A DNA stretch of 39,273 nucleotides from Methanoregula sp. (GCF_023227875.1 NZ_JALOCH010000018.1:1-39273), one strand, 5' to 3'; numbered from the stretch's first letter, positions 7,845-16,418 are shown. The notes: generated from the letters alone by a model not told the origin. Translations and numbers: made by a program.

Positions 7845-8718
7845 CAGGAATGAGTAAGACATAATAGCAGTGAATTCCAGTCATCAGCCCTCAATTGAAT
7901 GCATTCATCCTGATAAGAAGCCCTAACCCGGTATGAATAACCGATACTGCGATAAAAGATTCCATTTTCTGTGCTGCACAAAATTCTGCAAGACAGCAGA
8001 TTGTAAAAAAATTTACCATAAAACACGGAGTCGCTCCTGCATAGTACCTGATTTTGCAACTGTCCTATCTTGAAATAATTTTACAAAATATTCAATAAAC
8101 TGAGCAAGCCCACCCCCTTCTGGGATCGCTCGGCCGAGTCGAAGTTTTACTTCTCCAATCGACCCTCTCTGATGCGACGGCCGATTCCTGTCGGGGCTTC
8201 GCTGGGCAAGAATGCTGTTTGAAACCTTTCATTTTAATCGGGAGTCAAGGGGGCGCACCCCTTGGGCTGTCTTCGCAGTCTCGGACAGCGAGACGAGAAG
8301 ATGCGCAGCATCTTCTCCGCCCTCGAAGAATCCTTCGGGTTCTTCTGCGTCCTCATGATCCTGTTGGACCATTCGGACTCCCCCTCTGGGGACCGACCGA
8401 AGGGAGGTTGCAGAAGAACGCGTTAGCGTTCTTCGAAGAGAGAGGGGGTCACCATCGTAATTGGAAAAATTTTAAGCTGCCAGACGTGGTTTTACCTGGC
8501 TGCCACGTAGTGAAATGAATTCGGGATATCACAGCCCAATTTTTGCAACCGCAGCGATCAGTAATGAGATATCTCCGGCACCAGGGACCCGGCTCCGGAC
8601 CTCGTGCTGCCCGTCCGCACACGGATCCAGCATTACGCATTATACTGGCCAGCACCAGTATTGATTAAAAAAAGATCTGAATCTGCTGACAGCCGGATGA
8701 TTCGTGACAATGAAGGGA
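7845..8718. other. 874-bp gene-free region with hairpin cluster
   Basis: No convincing gene. From about 8100 to 8460 there is a run of short inverted repeats, including GTCTC/GAGAC, GAAGATGC/GCATCTTC, GAAGAATCC/GGGTTCTTC and AGAACGC/GCGTTCTT. Part of it is shared, in opposite orientation, with the element at 20026-20255. The 5' part, 7860-8100, is AT-rich and unremarkable. Confidence 0.5.
8244..8464 (-). repeat. hairpin-rich intergenic element related to the 20-kb MITE
   Basis: Two end blocks match the 20-kb element in reverse orientation. 8244-8269 carries the complement of CAGCCCAAGGGG...CCCCCTTGAC (20103-20129). 8439-8464 carries the complement of AATTACGA..GTGACCCCCTCTCT (20064-20086). 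Between the blocks this copy has about 170 bp of hairpins, whereas the 20-kb copy has about 16 bp. No terminal repeats or target duplication were found here. Confidence 0.6.
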
Positions 8719-9918
8719 TTAGTGCCGGTAATACATATCCATCAGGGTCCCATTCTGCGCATCAACCCACCCGGTTGCCGGGTTCGGCCACTGCTGCGCC
8801 CGGATAAATTCATCATCGAACTGCACCTTCCAGGCAAGCGGGATACTCCCGGGCGCCGGAACGACCTTGTCGGGATTATGGAAATCCTTCCACCGGAGTT
8901 CTGCGGAGACGATCTCCAGGCTGGCGATGGATGCCGGATAGATGGTTGCCGCTTCCTGCTCAATGGTTTTTATTGCGGCATCCTTTGTTATTGCAGGTTT
9001 TGACGATGCGGTCACGGCGTTCTCCGGAAGGCTCCATGACTTGCGGTATTCGATGACGTTTCCTGCAACCGAATCGACCACGATCGTAAAGCCGTCGCTG
9101 TCGCAGGGAACATTTTGGATAACCCGGTGATAGACAAAGACATATCTTCCGGCAATCTTTTCCCCGGGCATGCCGAGTGGGTCCAGCCGGGAATCGGAGA
9201 GGACGATTGGTATAACCCCGTTGCGTTCCTCAATTTCCCGGTCGGCCACCTGCTGTGCAGCATCAATGGTGATTGACGGATTTTCCGGTCGCCCCATCCG
9301 TGTGACACCAATCGCATAGGTACTGAGCTCGCCGGTATCCGGATCAAGACTGCCATGGACAAGTTCCCTGTCATCCTTGTACAGGTAGAATTCCCAGGAC
9401 CGGACATACTGTGTCCCGTCAACGTACTGTATCCTGACCCGGTCAATAGTCCACGTGGGAAATGCCTGGCGGGCACGGAGTTTTGCCTGGTCTATGGTGA
9501 TCCCTGCTGTCTCCTGCAGGGGGGAATAGAGATCGCCGGTTTCAGCATCGATGAAGACCGTTGTATTCTTTTCATAGGGGGAAGATGCTGCCGGTACCAT
9601 GGCAAATTCATACAGGATTTTCCCGGGATACAGCCCGGTCAGGTTGACCGTGACGATGGAATACCCCATGGAATACTCTTCCTGCACACGTGTTGTTGCC
9701 TCATCCCGGGTGATTTTTGCCGAGAGCGGGGAATCCGGGGAATGGATTGCCCGGGGAGTCGATGCTACCGGGGGGATCGGTGTCCCGACGGTCTGGTTCG
9801 CTGGCAGTTGATGTTCGGGAGCAGTATTGAGAGATTGCAATGCGAAGACAATACCGGTCCCGGCCACGATACAGATGATGACACAAGCGATCAGGATCGG
9901 TTTTTTTTCCAGTTCCAT
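8719..9918 (-). CDS. exported/anchored PepSY-like domain protein
   Basis: A 399-residue protein with an N-terminal signal anchor (ILIACVIICIVAGTGIVFAL, about 8-28), a Pro/Thr linker, then repeated PepSY-like modules: ITRDEATTRVQEE, FIDAETGDLYSPLQE, SLDPDTGELSTYAIG, ITIDAAQQVADREI, VDSVAGNVIEYRKSW, and WVDAQNGTLMDMYYR at the end. The alternation of helix plus strand with a D-x-x-T-G-E/N turn is the PepSY/YcdB signature, associated with protease inhibition or cell-surface regulation. The ATG at 9918 is preferred over 9981 because it begins MELEKK before the membrane segment and follows GGTGTGTGA. It stands alone. Substrate unknown. Confidence 0.72.
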   Translation of the reverse strand: MELEKKPILIACVIICIVAGTGIVFALQSLNTAPEHQLPANQTVGTPIPPVASTPRAIHSPDSPLSAKITRDEATTRVQEEYSMGYSIVTVNLTGLYPGKILYEFAMVPAASSPYEKNTTVFIDAETGDLYSPLQETAGITIDQAKLRARQAFPTWTIDRVRIQYVDGTQYVRSWEFYLYKDDRELVHGSLDPDTGELSTYAIGVTRMGRPENPSITIDAAQQVADREIEERNGVIPIVLSDSRLDPLGMPGEKIAGRYVFVYHRVIQNVPCDSDGFTIVVDSVAGNVIEYRKSWSLPENAVTASSKPAITKDAAIKTIEQEAATIYPASIASLEIVSAELRWKDFHNPDKVVPAPGSIPLAWKVQFDDEFIRAQQWPNPATGWVDAQNGTLMDMYYRH

Positions 9919-9965
9919 AAAAATCACACACCCCGTCTGTTTTTCATGATCCGGATATATCCGGT

Positions 9966-9973
9966 GGATATAA
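9966..9973 (-). promoter_or_regulatory. probable TATA box of the PepSY-like gene
   Basis: TTATATCC on the minus strand, about 48 bp upstream of the ATG at 9918, would give a short leader of about 25 bases. A second similar box, GGATATATCC, lies at 9951-9962. Confidence 0.4.
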
Positions 9974-10152
9974 CAGATCAATGACTATCATGTCTTTTTT
10001 GGAGTTTAAACGAATTCTGTGACAAAAATCTACCAGTCATGGGTTGTCCGGTTGTCGAAGATTGCAGATGCTTTATCGGATTGCCTGTTCATCACCGGAA
10101 GGAATAGTATACTTTACGATGGAAGCGCCGGTTGCGTTGAGATCAGGACTGT

Positions 10153-10260
10153 TTACCACAATATACCTGTAATCATCCCGAAAATCTGTTGAGCTGTCAC
10201 CGGATCCACGACCCGGGCCAGCACCAGCCCGGCCATCCCGATGAAAAATTTCCAGAACAT
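10153..10260 (-). CDS. small hydrophobic ORF, 35 residues
   Basis: Encodes MFWKFFIGMAGLVLAR... ending QQIFGMITGILW. It is largely hydrophobic with a central membrane-compatible helix. The frame stays open and protein-like for about 23 codons upstream (reading ..RLFLGKNERARK) but without any ATG, GTG or TTG, so it may be a true small protein or the tail of a decayed gene. The AT box at 10307-10320 lies 47-60 bp upstream, which would give a leader of about 25 bases. The rest of 9982-10152 shows nothing coding. Confidence 0.4.
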   Translation of the reverse strand: MFWKFFIGMAGLVLARVVDPVTAQQIFGMITGILW

Positions 10261-10306
10261 TTTCCTGGCCCGCTCGTTCTTTCCGAGGAAAAGACGGATA
10301 ACGGCA

Positions 10307-10320
10307 TTATAATATATTAA
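10307..10320. promoter_or_regulatory. AT box able to serve divergent promoters
   Basis: TTATAATATATTAA is nearly palindromic. On the plus strand it sits 25-38 bp before the ATG at 10345; on the minus strand it sits 47-60 bp before the ATG at 10260. Both distances suit archaeal TATA boxes. Confidence 0.5.
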
Positions 10321-10344
10321 CCTAGAAATTCAAAATTCGTAGGA

Positions 10345-10533
10345 ATGGCGAATCAAAAACGAATTCAATTTTTTAAAACAATCACCGGTTCGTTTTTGAG
10401 GAATGATCATTGGGCAAAATCTCTGGCCCGGGATTTATTATGGGTCATAGCAACAGTTGGTAGTATAGCGCTCGTCCTTGTTTATCCCGTGTGTGCCAGG
10501 ACCATTCTCCGGTTACGGGGAGGTATATCATGA
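10345..10533 (+). CDS. 62-residue membrane ORF, possibly a signal peptidase I N-terminal remnant
   Basis: The product contains a charged N-terminus and one membrane segment (ARDLLWVIATVGSIALVLVY). The part up to IALVL strongly recalls the N-terminal anchor of archaeal signal peptidase I (S26) of methanogens; what follows (PVCARTILRLRGG) does not, and the catalytic Ser/His/Asp region is absent. Its stop overlaps the next start as ATGA, and the AT box at 10307-10320 is well placed for a nearly leaderless transcript. It could be a truncated gene that now provides the translated leader of the Agl23-like gene, or a functional small membrane protein. The signal-peptidase similarity is from memory, not from an alignment. 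Confidence 0.45.
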   Translation: MANQKRIQFFKTITGSFLRNDHWAKSLARDLLWVIATVGSIALVLVYPVCARTILRLRGGIS

Positions 10534-12215
10534 CACGCTCCCGCACCACCTACGCCCTGGCTTTCATCCTCATCCTCGCATTCATCCTCCGCTTCTGGCA
10601 GCTTGACCTCAAACTGCTTCACCATGACGAAGCGATCCATTCCTGGTTCTGCTACGAGCTCCTGACCCGGGGTGTATGGCAGTACGACCCCAGTTACCAC
10701 GGGCCGTTCCTCTATTACGTGACCACGGGCATATTTGCCCTGATCGGTCCGTCGGACTTTGCAGCCCGGTTGCTCCCGTCGCTCTTCGGCCTCGCCATCA
10801 TCCCGCTCGTGTACGCGATTTACCGGATCGGGTACATCAGTAAAAACCAGATGCTGGTTGCCGCTCTCCTCATTGCCATATCGCCGGACATGGTCTATTT
10901 CTCCCGCTTCCTCCGGCACGATATTTTCATGCTCTTTTTCACCATGCTTCTCCTTGTCGCGATCCTGTACTACGTTGAGCGGGGCCAGACGAGATTTGCC
11001 GTGCTCGCCGCTATTGCGGCAGCAGGTGCGCTCTGCTGTAAGGAGGAGATGCCAGTCATCATCATTATTTTTGCCGTCTTCTTTGCGTTTTCAGCATGGA
11101 AAGGACGATTTACGCTTCCCCTGAAGTGGAGGGCCGACCTCATGCTCTTTGTCATCCTCGTGGTCGCGATCATGAGCGTGCTGTACTCGGCGTTCTTCAA
11201 CCATGCTGATACCCTGGTCGGCCAGAACTTCAGCATCGTCACGCAGGGCGTGCACTTCGAGGCGAACACGACCGGCTGGTACCAGGCCATCGATCACTGG
11301 ACGGGCATGCACAACCAGCAGCGGCTCGGCGGCCCGGTGTATTACTACATCCCGCTCTTCCTGCTCTACGAGCTCCCAATCTTTATCCTCGCCCTGGTCG
11401 GGACCATCAAGTTCATGACCGTAGGGCTTCACCCGGTGCTCTTTTTTAAGAAGGTGAAGAGCTGGCTCCGGGAGCGCCGCTTTGCCCTTCCCGTAAACGA
11501 GACGGTGGCAGTCAGCCTGCAGCAGCTGCGGGACAGAAAAGAAGTCCGCGGGAAATCCGAGTGGTTCTTCCGCTTCTGTATCGTCTGGATGATCGGCACG
11601 ATGGCCTTCTATGCCTTTGTCGGGGAGAAGGTTCCCTGGCTCATCATCGCCCAGCTGCTGCCGATGTGCTTTATTGCGACCTATACGCTGAACTGGCAGA
11701 AGACGGCGTTTGCGCTTGCGGGCTGCGTCTTCCTCATCGTTATGACCTGGCATGTCGCATTCGTCCCGGTTGACATCAACGAACCAATCGTCCAGGTCCA
11801 GAACTCTGAGGATTTGAGGGAGGTCATGGGGCTGATGGACAATTCCAGCGTCATCGTGATCGCGTCCCAGCACTGCTGGCCCCTCCCGTGGTATTACCGG
11901 GGTGACACGTGGAACAAGAAGGTCAAATTCTACGGGAACATCACCGATGTCGATACCATAATCGAGAAGGACCCCGGCGTGATCATCCTCCACGATACGG
12001 AGAGTTATCCCTCTATTCCGGGATATACGAAGAAGACCTGCAAGCTCAGTTACTGGTTCTCGTTCGATAACAACGAGAAGCGGTTGCCGGAGTACTACTT
12101 GCACCGCGACGGGAAGATGGAAAGCATCAACATCGATGTCTTTACACCGCTTCCTGCGTATACACTCTCTTCAGATGAAAAACCGGCCGGTGTACTTCCG
12201 GTCAATATAACGTAA
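10530..12215 (+). CDS. Agl23-like polytopic membrane protein (TIGR03663 family, GT39-like)
   Basis: A 561-residue protein with roughly ten to twelve membrane segments in the first 430 residues and a soluble C-terminal domain. Early motif LKLLHHDEAIHSWF (about residues 29-42) is the acidic pair expected in the first outer loop of GT-C (PMT/ArnT-like) enzymes; YDPSYHGPFLYY follows. This matches the archaeal TIGR03663 group, named Agl23 in haloarchaea and linked to the flippase step of N-glycosylation. The start at 10530 overlaps the small ORF by ATGA; the frame extending to 10491 has no signal. A sugar transferase or lipid-linked glycan handling role is likely; the substrate is not deducible. 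Confidence 0.82.
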   Translation: MTRSRTTYALAFILILAFILRFWQLDLKLLHHDEAIHSWFCYELLTRGVWQYDPSYHGPFLYYVTTGIFALIGPSDFAARLLPSLFGLAIIPLVYAIYRIGYISKNQMLVAALLIAISPDMVYFSRFLRHDIFMLFFTMLLLVAILYYVERGQTRFAVLAAIAAAGALCCKEEMPVIIIIFAVFFAFSAWKGRFTLPLKWRADLMLFVILVVAIMSVLYSAFFNHADTLVGQNFSIVTQGVHFEANTTGWYQAIDHWTGMHNQQRLGGPVYYYIPLFLLYELPIFILALVGTIKFMTVGLHPVLFFKKVKSWLRERRFALPVNETVAVSLQQLRDRKEVRGKSEWFFRFCIVWMIGTMAFYAFVGEKVPWLIIAQLLPMCFIATYTLNWQKTAFALAGCVFLIVMTWHVAFVPVDINEPIVQVQNSEDLREVMGLMDNSSVIVIASQHCWPLPWYYRGDTWNKKVKFYGNITDVDTIIEKDPGVIILHDTESYPSIPGYTKKTCKLSYWFSFDNNEKRLPEYYLHRDGKMESINIDVFTPLPAYTLSSDEKPAGVLPVNIT

Positions 12216-12288
12216 TTTTCGGGATCCGGGGCACGATGGCGTCGTCGTTCATCGTATCGGCAGAATTTTTCCGGTACTTCCCCACACT

Positions 12289-14355
12289 CTACCCGTGCCG
12301 GCACTCCGGCGTATCCGCACTGCACCGGTGCCGGCAGACATTTCCCACCGCCCTGAACGCGTCCTCGAGGTCCGGGAAGTTCGGGATCTGCGAGTCCCGC
12401 AGGATGCGCAGCGGGGTCTTCATGCTGTCGCCGCCGATCATGCAGCCGACGATCATCTTGTGGGTGTGCTTCGAGAACCGGACGATCTCGTTTGCCACCC
12501 GGATCGGGTCGGAGAGTGCGGACGGCACCGCGATCACGAACGCGATGTCCCAGAGATCCTGGTGCCGGATCATGATGTCGAACGTGCGGGCGAAGCGGTC
12601 GGCGCTGGAGTCCCCGACCATGTCGATGGGGTTCTCGCGGCTCCAGTTTGCCGGGAGCACGGCATCCAGTTCGCCGATAAGCTCTTGCGAGAACTCAACG
12701 ATGCCGATGCCGAACCGCTCGGCATAATCGGACGAGAGGACGGCAAACCCCCCGGCATTCGTGATTACGATCGCCCGTGTGCCCCGGGGATACCCTTCGG
12801 ACGAGAGCAGCTCGGCAGTCTCGAACGCCTCCCGGATGGAGCTGACCGGGATGACCCCGGCCTGGTGAAATGCCGCCATGTAGACCTCATGACTCCCGGC
12901 AAGGGAGCCCGTGTGCGACGATGCGGCTTTCTGCCCGATCCGGGATGAACCCGCCTTGATGGCAACAACGGGTTTTGTCAGGGACACTCGCCGGACGGTA
13001 TCCATGAACCGGGTGCCGAACCGGATCTGCTCGATATAGAGGATGATGGCACGGGTATCGGGATCGCTCCCTGCATACCGGATAAAGTCCTCGAACGTGA
13101 GGTCGGACTGGTTGCCCACGCTGATCACGGCCGAGAACCCGATCTCCTCGGGGAGGCTCCAGTCCACGATGGTCGTGATGATCGCGCCGCTCTGGGAGAT
13201 AAACGCGATCCTGCCGGGTTTTGGCGAGACCGGGTCGAAGGTGGTATTGATCCCCTTGTGCGGGAGCATGAGGCCAAGGCAGTTGGGGCCCATGACCCGC
13301 ATGCCATACTTTTGCGCCGTTGCAAGGATCTCCTCTTCGAGCCGGCTCCCTTCAGGACCCCCCTCCCGGAAACCCGACGAGATGATGATGGCAAGCGGCA
13401 CTTCTTTCTGTCCGGCCTCTTTGATGACTCCCGGAACGCCGGGAGCCGGGATCGCGATCACGGCGAGGTCAACGTTTCCCGGGATGGATGCGAGGTCCGG
13501 GTATGCAACCCTGCCGAGTACCATGGGCGCTTTGGGGTTGACCGGGTAGAGGGCACCGGGGAATGTGAGCAGGTTCCGGCAGATCGCGTACCCGACCTTG
13601 TTCGGGTCCTGCGACGCCCCGACAACGGCAATGGAATGGATATCGAGCAGGCCTTCGGGCATGTTCCGGACCAGTACGCCGGGAGTCGTGGCGGGGGCAT
13701 CGTCCCGGTAGAAACGGGCATCCACGGCGCAGGCCCCTTTCCCGTACAGGACCAGGGGGTTGATATCGAACTCGCTGATATGTGGGTCGGAGAGGAAGAA
13801 TGCGGCAACCGAGCCGATGATTGCGACCAGCGCGGCTTCGTCCCGTGCCGGTTCGTCCCGGTACCCGGTGATGAGACGGTACCCTTTGAGTTCCCGGACC
13901 ATCGCCCGGATCTCGTTCTCGTCAATGGGGAGGACACGGATGGAGACATCCCGCAGCAGCTCGACCATCTTACCCCCGAGCCCGACCGTGATGACCCTGC
14001 CGAATGCCGGGTCGGTCTTTCCCCCGATGATCAGCTCCAGCCCGGGCGCCATCTGCTGCTCCACCATGATCCCCGAGACCTTCGCAACGGGATTGTGGGC
14101 GGCCACGCTTCGGGTGATCCGGTCGAATGCTTCACGGGCTTCCGTTGCGGAACGTATCCCCGTGACAACGCCCCCGGCATCGCTCTTGTGGACGATATCC
14201 GGTGAGACGATCTTCATCACCACCGGGTATCCCATCGTATCGGCAGCCTGTGCGGCATCGTCCCGCGAACCAGTGATCGTGTGCTTAGGCACGGGGATCG
14301 AAAGGGTGGACAGCAGTGCATACCCTTCGGCTTCGGATAGTAATGTCCTTGTCAT
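12289..14355 (-). CDS. acyl-CoA synthetase (ADP-forming), fused, ATP-grasp domain first
   Basis: A 688-residue protein. Residues 1-220 are an ATP-grasp beta-type region (GYPVVMKIVSPDIVHKSDAGGV near 43-64). About 230-355 is the CoA-binding domain (IHSIAVVGASQDPNKVGY, then MGPNCLGL), followed by ligase domains with the phosphohistidine loop SSHTGSLAGS. The enzyme makes ATP from acyl-CoA, ADP and phosphate, or runs in reverse to activate acids. The domain order here is beta then alpha, whereas many fused archaeal enzymes are alpha-beta. The ATG at 14355 follows AGGA; the frame extending to 14436 crosses the likely promoter. It is convergent with the Agl23-like gene. Acetate is the usual substrate, but specificity is not evident. 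Confidence 0.88.
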   Translation of the reverse strand: MTRTLLSEAEGYALLSTLSIPVPKHTITGSRDDAAQAADTMGYPVVMKIVSPDIVHKSDAGGVVTGIRSATEAREAFDRITRSVAAHNPVAKVSGIMVEQQMAPGLELIIGGKTDPAFGRVITVGLGGKMVELLRDVSIRVLPIDENEIRAMVRELKGYRLITGYRDEPARDEAALVAIIGSVAAFFLSDPHISEFDINPLVLYGKGACAVDARFYRDDAPATTPGVLVRNMPEGLLDIHSIAVVGASQDPNKVGYAICRNLLTFPGALYPVNPKAPMVLGRVAYPDLASIPGNVDLAVIAIPAPGVPGVIKEAGQKEVPLAIIISSGFREGGPEGSRLEEEILATAQKYGMRVMGPNCLGLMLPHKGINTTFDPVSPKPGRIAFISQSGAIITTIVDWSLPEEIGFSAVISVGNQSDLTFEDFIRYAGSDPDTRAIILYIEQIRFGTRFMDTVRRVSLTKPVVAIKAGSSRIGQKAASSHTGSLAGSHEVYMAAFHQAGVIPVSSIREAFETAELLSSEGYPRGTRAIVITNAGGFAVLSSDYAERFGIGIVEFSQELIGELDAVLPANWSRENPIDMVGDSSADRFARTFDIMIRHQDLWDIAFVIAVPSALSDPIRVANEIVRFSKHTHKMIVGCMIGGDSMKTPLRILRDSQIPNFPDLEDAFRAVGNVCRHRCSADTPECRHG

Positions 14356-14457
14356 CGCAAACGGTCCTGATAGAGAGTGGTATGGAACCGTTATTAATGC
14401 TGATGGGTAATGGACTATTTCAGCCCCTAAATCCAAGAAGGATTTACGGAGTGAAAA

Positions 14458-14665
14458 ATAGTAAAAATTTCATGCCCAAAATGTAATGCGAAAACGTACA
14501 TCCACTTTGGACCGGAAAACACTGACGCTTCAGGGGCTTCGCTCGAAGAATTTATACAGATTCTTCTCGAAAGAATCATCGCTGATACGAAGATTCTTTC
14601 CCCGCCGCTATGGTGCCCCGGTTGCGATAGTGCTGTAGTATTACCTGAATCGGGATTTTCGGTAA
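14458..14665 (+). pseudogene. zinc-ribbon small protein, start codon lost
   Basis: Read from 14461, the frame gives VKISCPKCNAKTYIHFGPE, then GASLEEFIQILLERIIAD, then LWCPGCDSAVVLPESG. This is a compact protein of about 65 residues with two CPxC knuckles that would bind zinc. GGAG (14448-14451) sits correctly before codon ATA at 14458, and an in-frame TGA lies just upstream, so an ancestral ATG seems to have become ATA. Downstream the frame runs into a G/C-rich hairpin region. A diverged copy of its middle lies at 26194-26275. The family is unknown. Confidence 0.5.
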
Positions 14666-14788
14666 TACAGAGGAATCGCATGCGCCCCCGCCCCCAATGG
14701 GGGCAGGGCTGGCGCAAGGGGGGCGGACTATTGTTAGAGCTAGAGGTTAGGGGCAAGATTGGCACTTTGCCTATTCTGATTATTGGTT

Positions 14789-14803
14789 ACACAACGATTG
14801 TGT
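14789..14803. repeat. inverted repeat ACACAA-CGA-TTGTGT
   Basis: A perfect 6-bp-arm palindrome just downstream of the GCS2 gene's stop. Similar ACACAA(C/T)CG half-sites occur before the DUF4143 ATPase (24511-24518) and before the YwgA-like gene (near 35380). It might be a protein site or an RNA hairpin at the operon's 3' end. Confidence 0.35.
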
Positions 14804-14817
14804 CAATAACTGCCGCT

Positions 14818-15927
14818 TCACAACCCGTACGACCGGTTTGTCCTCAGGCATTCCGCCATCTCCGATAGTATCGGCGTGAGCTCCTCGCCCTTCGAGATCC
14901 GCTCGCTCATCAATTCTGCAAGAGACCCCCGGTCAATCCGCTCCCGTATGACCGGAAGGTAATGTCGCTCATCCACCGTCGCATGCCGCCATGCCGCATC
15001 GTACAGCTGCCCAAGCTCCTCCCTCATACCGGCAGTCCCGTCCCGGATCGCCACCTCCGTCAGCGCCAGCAGGGCGTCCTGGTCCGTCTCAACCGGCAGC
15101 GAGCGGCAGCGCAGGAGCGACCGGATGAATGCGCAGACCGCCATGTCGGAATGGACCGACTCCTGTTCGTCAAGGGCCTTGATCTCGAGGCACTTGCGGG
15201 AGAAGCGTATGATGATCCCCCCGGAGTTGACCCATTCTTCGCAGAGGATATCAGCACCCCGTGACCGGAGCTCGGAGAAGATCTCCTCCTGCTCCATGCG
15301 GTAATCCCCCACCGACCCGATCGTATCCGGCACGATCCGGTTGCAGATGAGGGGGATCTCCTTCTGGTTCCCGCGGTAGTACACGAGGCGGTTGTCGCAG
15401 GTCCCGGTCAACTCCCCTTCGACCACGGGGGACGATGCAGTCACCGCGATAAGATACGGGAGCAGGGTGCGGAGCGTGTTGTACATGGCCACGAGTTCCC
15501 TGCTGCTCCGGTAGGAGAGGTTGACCTGGAGGGCCTGGATGTTCAGCCAGCCGTGCTGGCGGATATCGAAGAGCCGGTCGTACGCCTCGTAATACTCGCC
15601 CTCGTCATGGTCCCAGACTGTAATATCGTCAAGCCGGGCGGTCGGGTGCATGCCCAGGCCGAGGAGCCGGTACTGGCCGGAAAAGAGGTGGCTGAATTTT
15701 GCCAGCCCTTTTGTGAGCTGTGTTTCCAGCTGGGCAAGGTCCTCTGCGGGCGAACGCGGGACCATCTCGAGCACGGTCTTCTGGAGTTCCTTTCCCAGCG
15801 TGACGTCCCCGAACAGGATCTCGCTCTCGTACCTCCCGCAGATTGTCTTCAGGATCCGGTCGGAGACCGGCAGGGCATGGAACTCCCGGTCATTGATGGA
15901 GAACTCGTGTTCAGTGCCGGTGGTCAT
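14818..15927 (-). CDS. GCS2-type carboxylate-amine ligase
   Basis: A 369-residue member of the glutamate-cysteine ligase type 2 group. It opens FSINDREFHALPVSDRILKTI, where FSINDREF replaces the usual F-G-x-E-x-E strand; QVNLSYRSSRELVAMYNTLRTLLP corresponds to the family's core helix; ILCEEWVNSGGIIIRFSRKCLEIKALDEQE is the late active-site region. Such enzymes form amide bonds using ATP. The start at 15927 overlaps the YkgJ gene's end by 17 bp. It is the last gene of the RLAN / RimK / YkgJ / GCS2 operon. In this gene context (known from comparative genomics of amidoligases) a peptide or peptide-modifying role is predicted rather than glutathione synthesis; the product is unknown. Confidence 0.8.
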   Translation of the reverse strand: MTTGTEHEFSINDREFHALPVSDRILKTICGRYESEILFGDVTLGKELQKTVLEMVPRSPAEDLAQLETQLTKGLAKFSHLFSGQYRLLGLGMHPTARLDDITVWDHDEGEYYEAYDRLFDIRQHGWLNIQALQVNLSYRSSRELVAMYNTLRTLLPYLIAVTASSPVVEGELTGTCDNRLVYYRGNQKEIPLICNRIVPDTIGSVGDYRMEQEEIFSELRSRGADILCEEWVNSGGIIIRFSRKCLEIKALDEQESVHSDMAVCAFIRSLLRCRSLPVETDQDALLALTEVAIRDGTAGMREELGQLYDAAWRHATVDERHYLPVIRERIDRGSLAELMSERISKGEELTPILSEMAECLRTNRSYGL

Positions 15928-16414
15928 GGGAATATACTCTCGGGATCTCCGCCACTTTCTCGGTCTCCGGCTCTTCGATCCGGCAGATCGCTGCAATCTC
16001 CTCTTCGGTCAGGTCCGAGACAAGATGCGAAATGCTCTGCACGGCAAGGGCATACTGCTGGTCGTAGGCCTCCGGCACGTCCCTGAGGAGCCGGACCAGC
16101 GGGCAGATCGTCTCAAATTTCAGGAAAATCCCGATCACGTCGCCCTTCACATCAAAGGTGAAGGGACCGGCCCGGCAGGTCTCGGGCTTAATTGTGTGGA
16201 TGCCGCATTTGCCCCCGTTCCAGAGCGAACAGGTCCCGTCAGCCCGGGTCCTGATGTAACGGTACCCGTCCCGCTCAAATGCATTGTCCGGCAGTCCCCC
16301 GGCAACCAGCCGCTGGTAACAGCGTTCTGATACCGGGGGGTGCGCATCATTGCAGCAGTGCCCGCCGCAGGCAAGACAGATAGCCTCGGCGCGGATAATC
16401 CAGTCCTCGGTCAT
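15911..16414 (-). CDS. YkgJ-family cysteine-cluster (zinc/iron-chelating) protein
   Basis: A 167-residue protein with the family's cysteines: CLACGGHCCND near the N-terminus, then CSLWNGGKCGIHTIKPETCRAGPF in the middle, and a later CPL. This CxxCxxxCC ... C ... CxxH ... CR pattern is diagnostic of UPF0153/YkgJ proteins, thought to bind a metal cluster; activity is unproven. The ATG at 16414 lies four bases after the RimK-like gene's stop. Conserved association with ATP-grasp and GCS2 ligases suggests that it modifies or assists modification of the same peptide or metabolite. Confidence 0.85.
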   Translation of the reverse strand: MTEDWIIRAEAICLACGGHCCNDAHPPVSERCYQRLVAGGLPDNAFERDGYRYIRTRADGTCSLWNGGKCGIHTIKPETCRAGPFTFDVKGDVIGIFLKFETICPLVRLLRDVPEAYDQQYALAVQSISHLVSDLTEEEIAAICRIEEPETEKVAEIPRVYSHDHRH

Positions 16415-16418
16415 GGTA

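Noticed and set aside
11091..12104. 337-codon minus-strand frame opposite the Agl23-like gene
   Set aside because: Acidic/His-rich antisense shadow of a membrane protein; no recognisable domain.
13258..14205. 315-codon plus-strand frame opposite the acyl-CoA synthetase
   Set aside because: Antisense shadow in GC-rich DNA; no family resemblance and no ribosome site.
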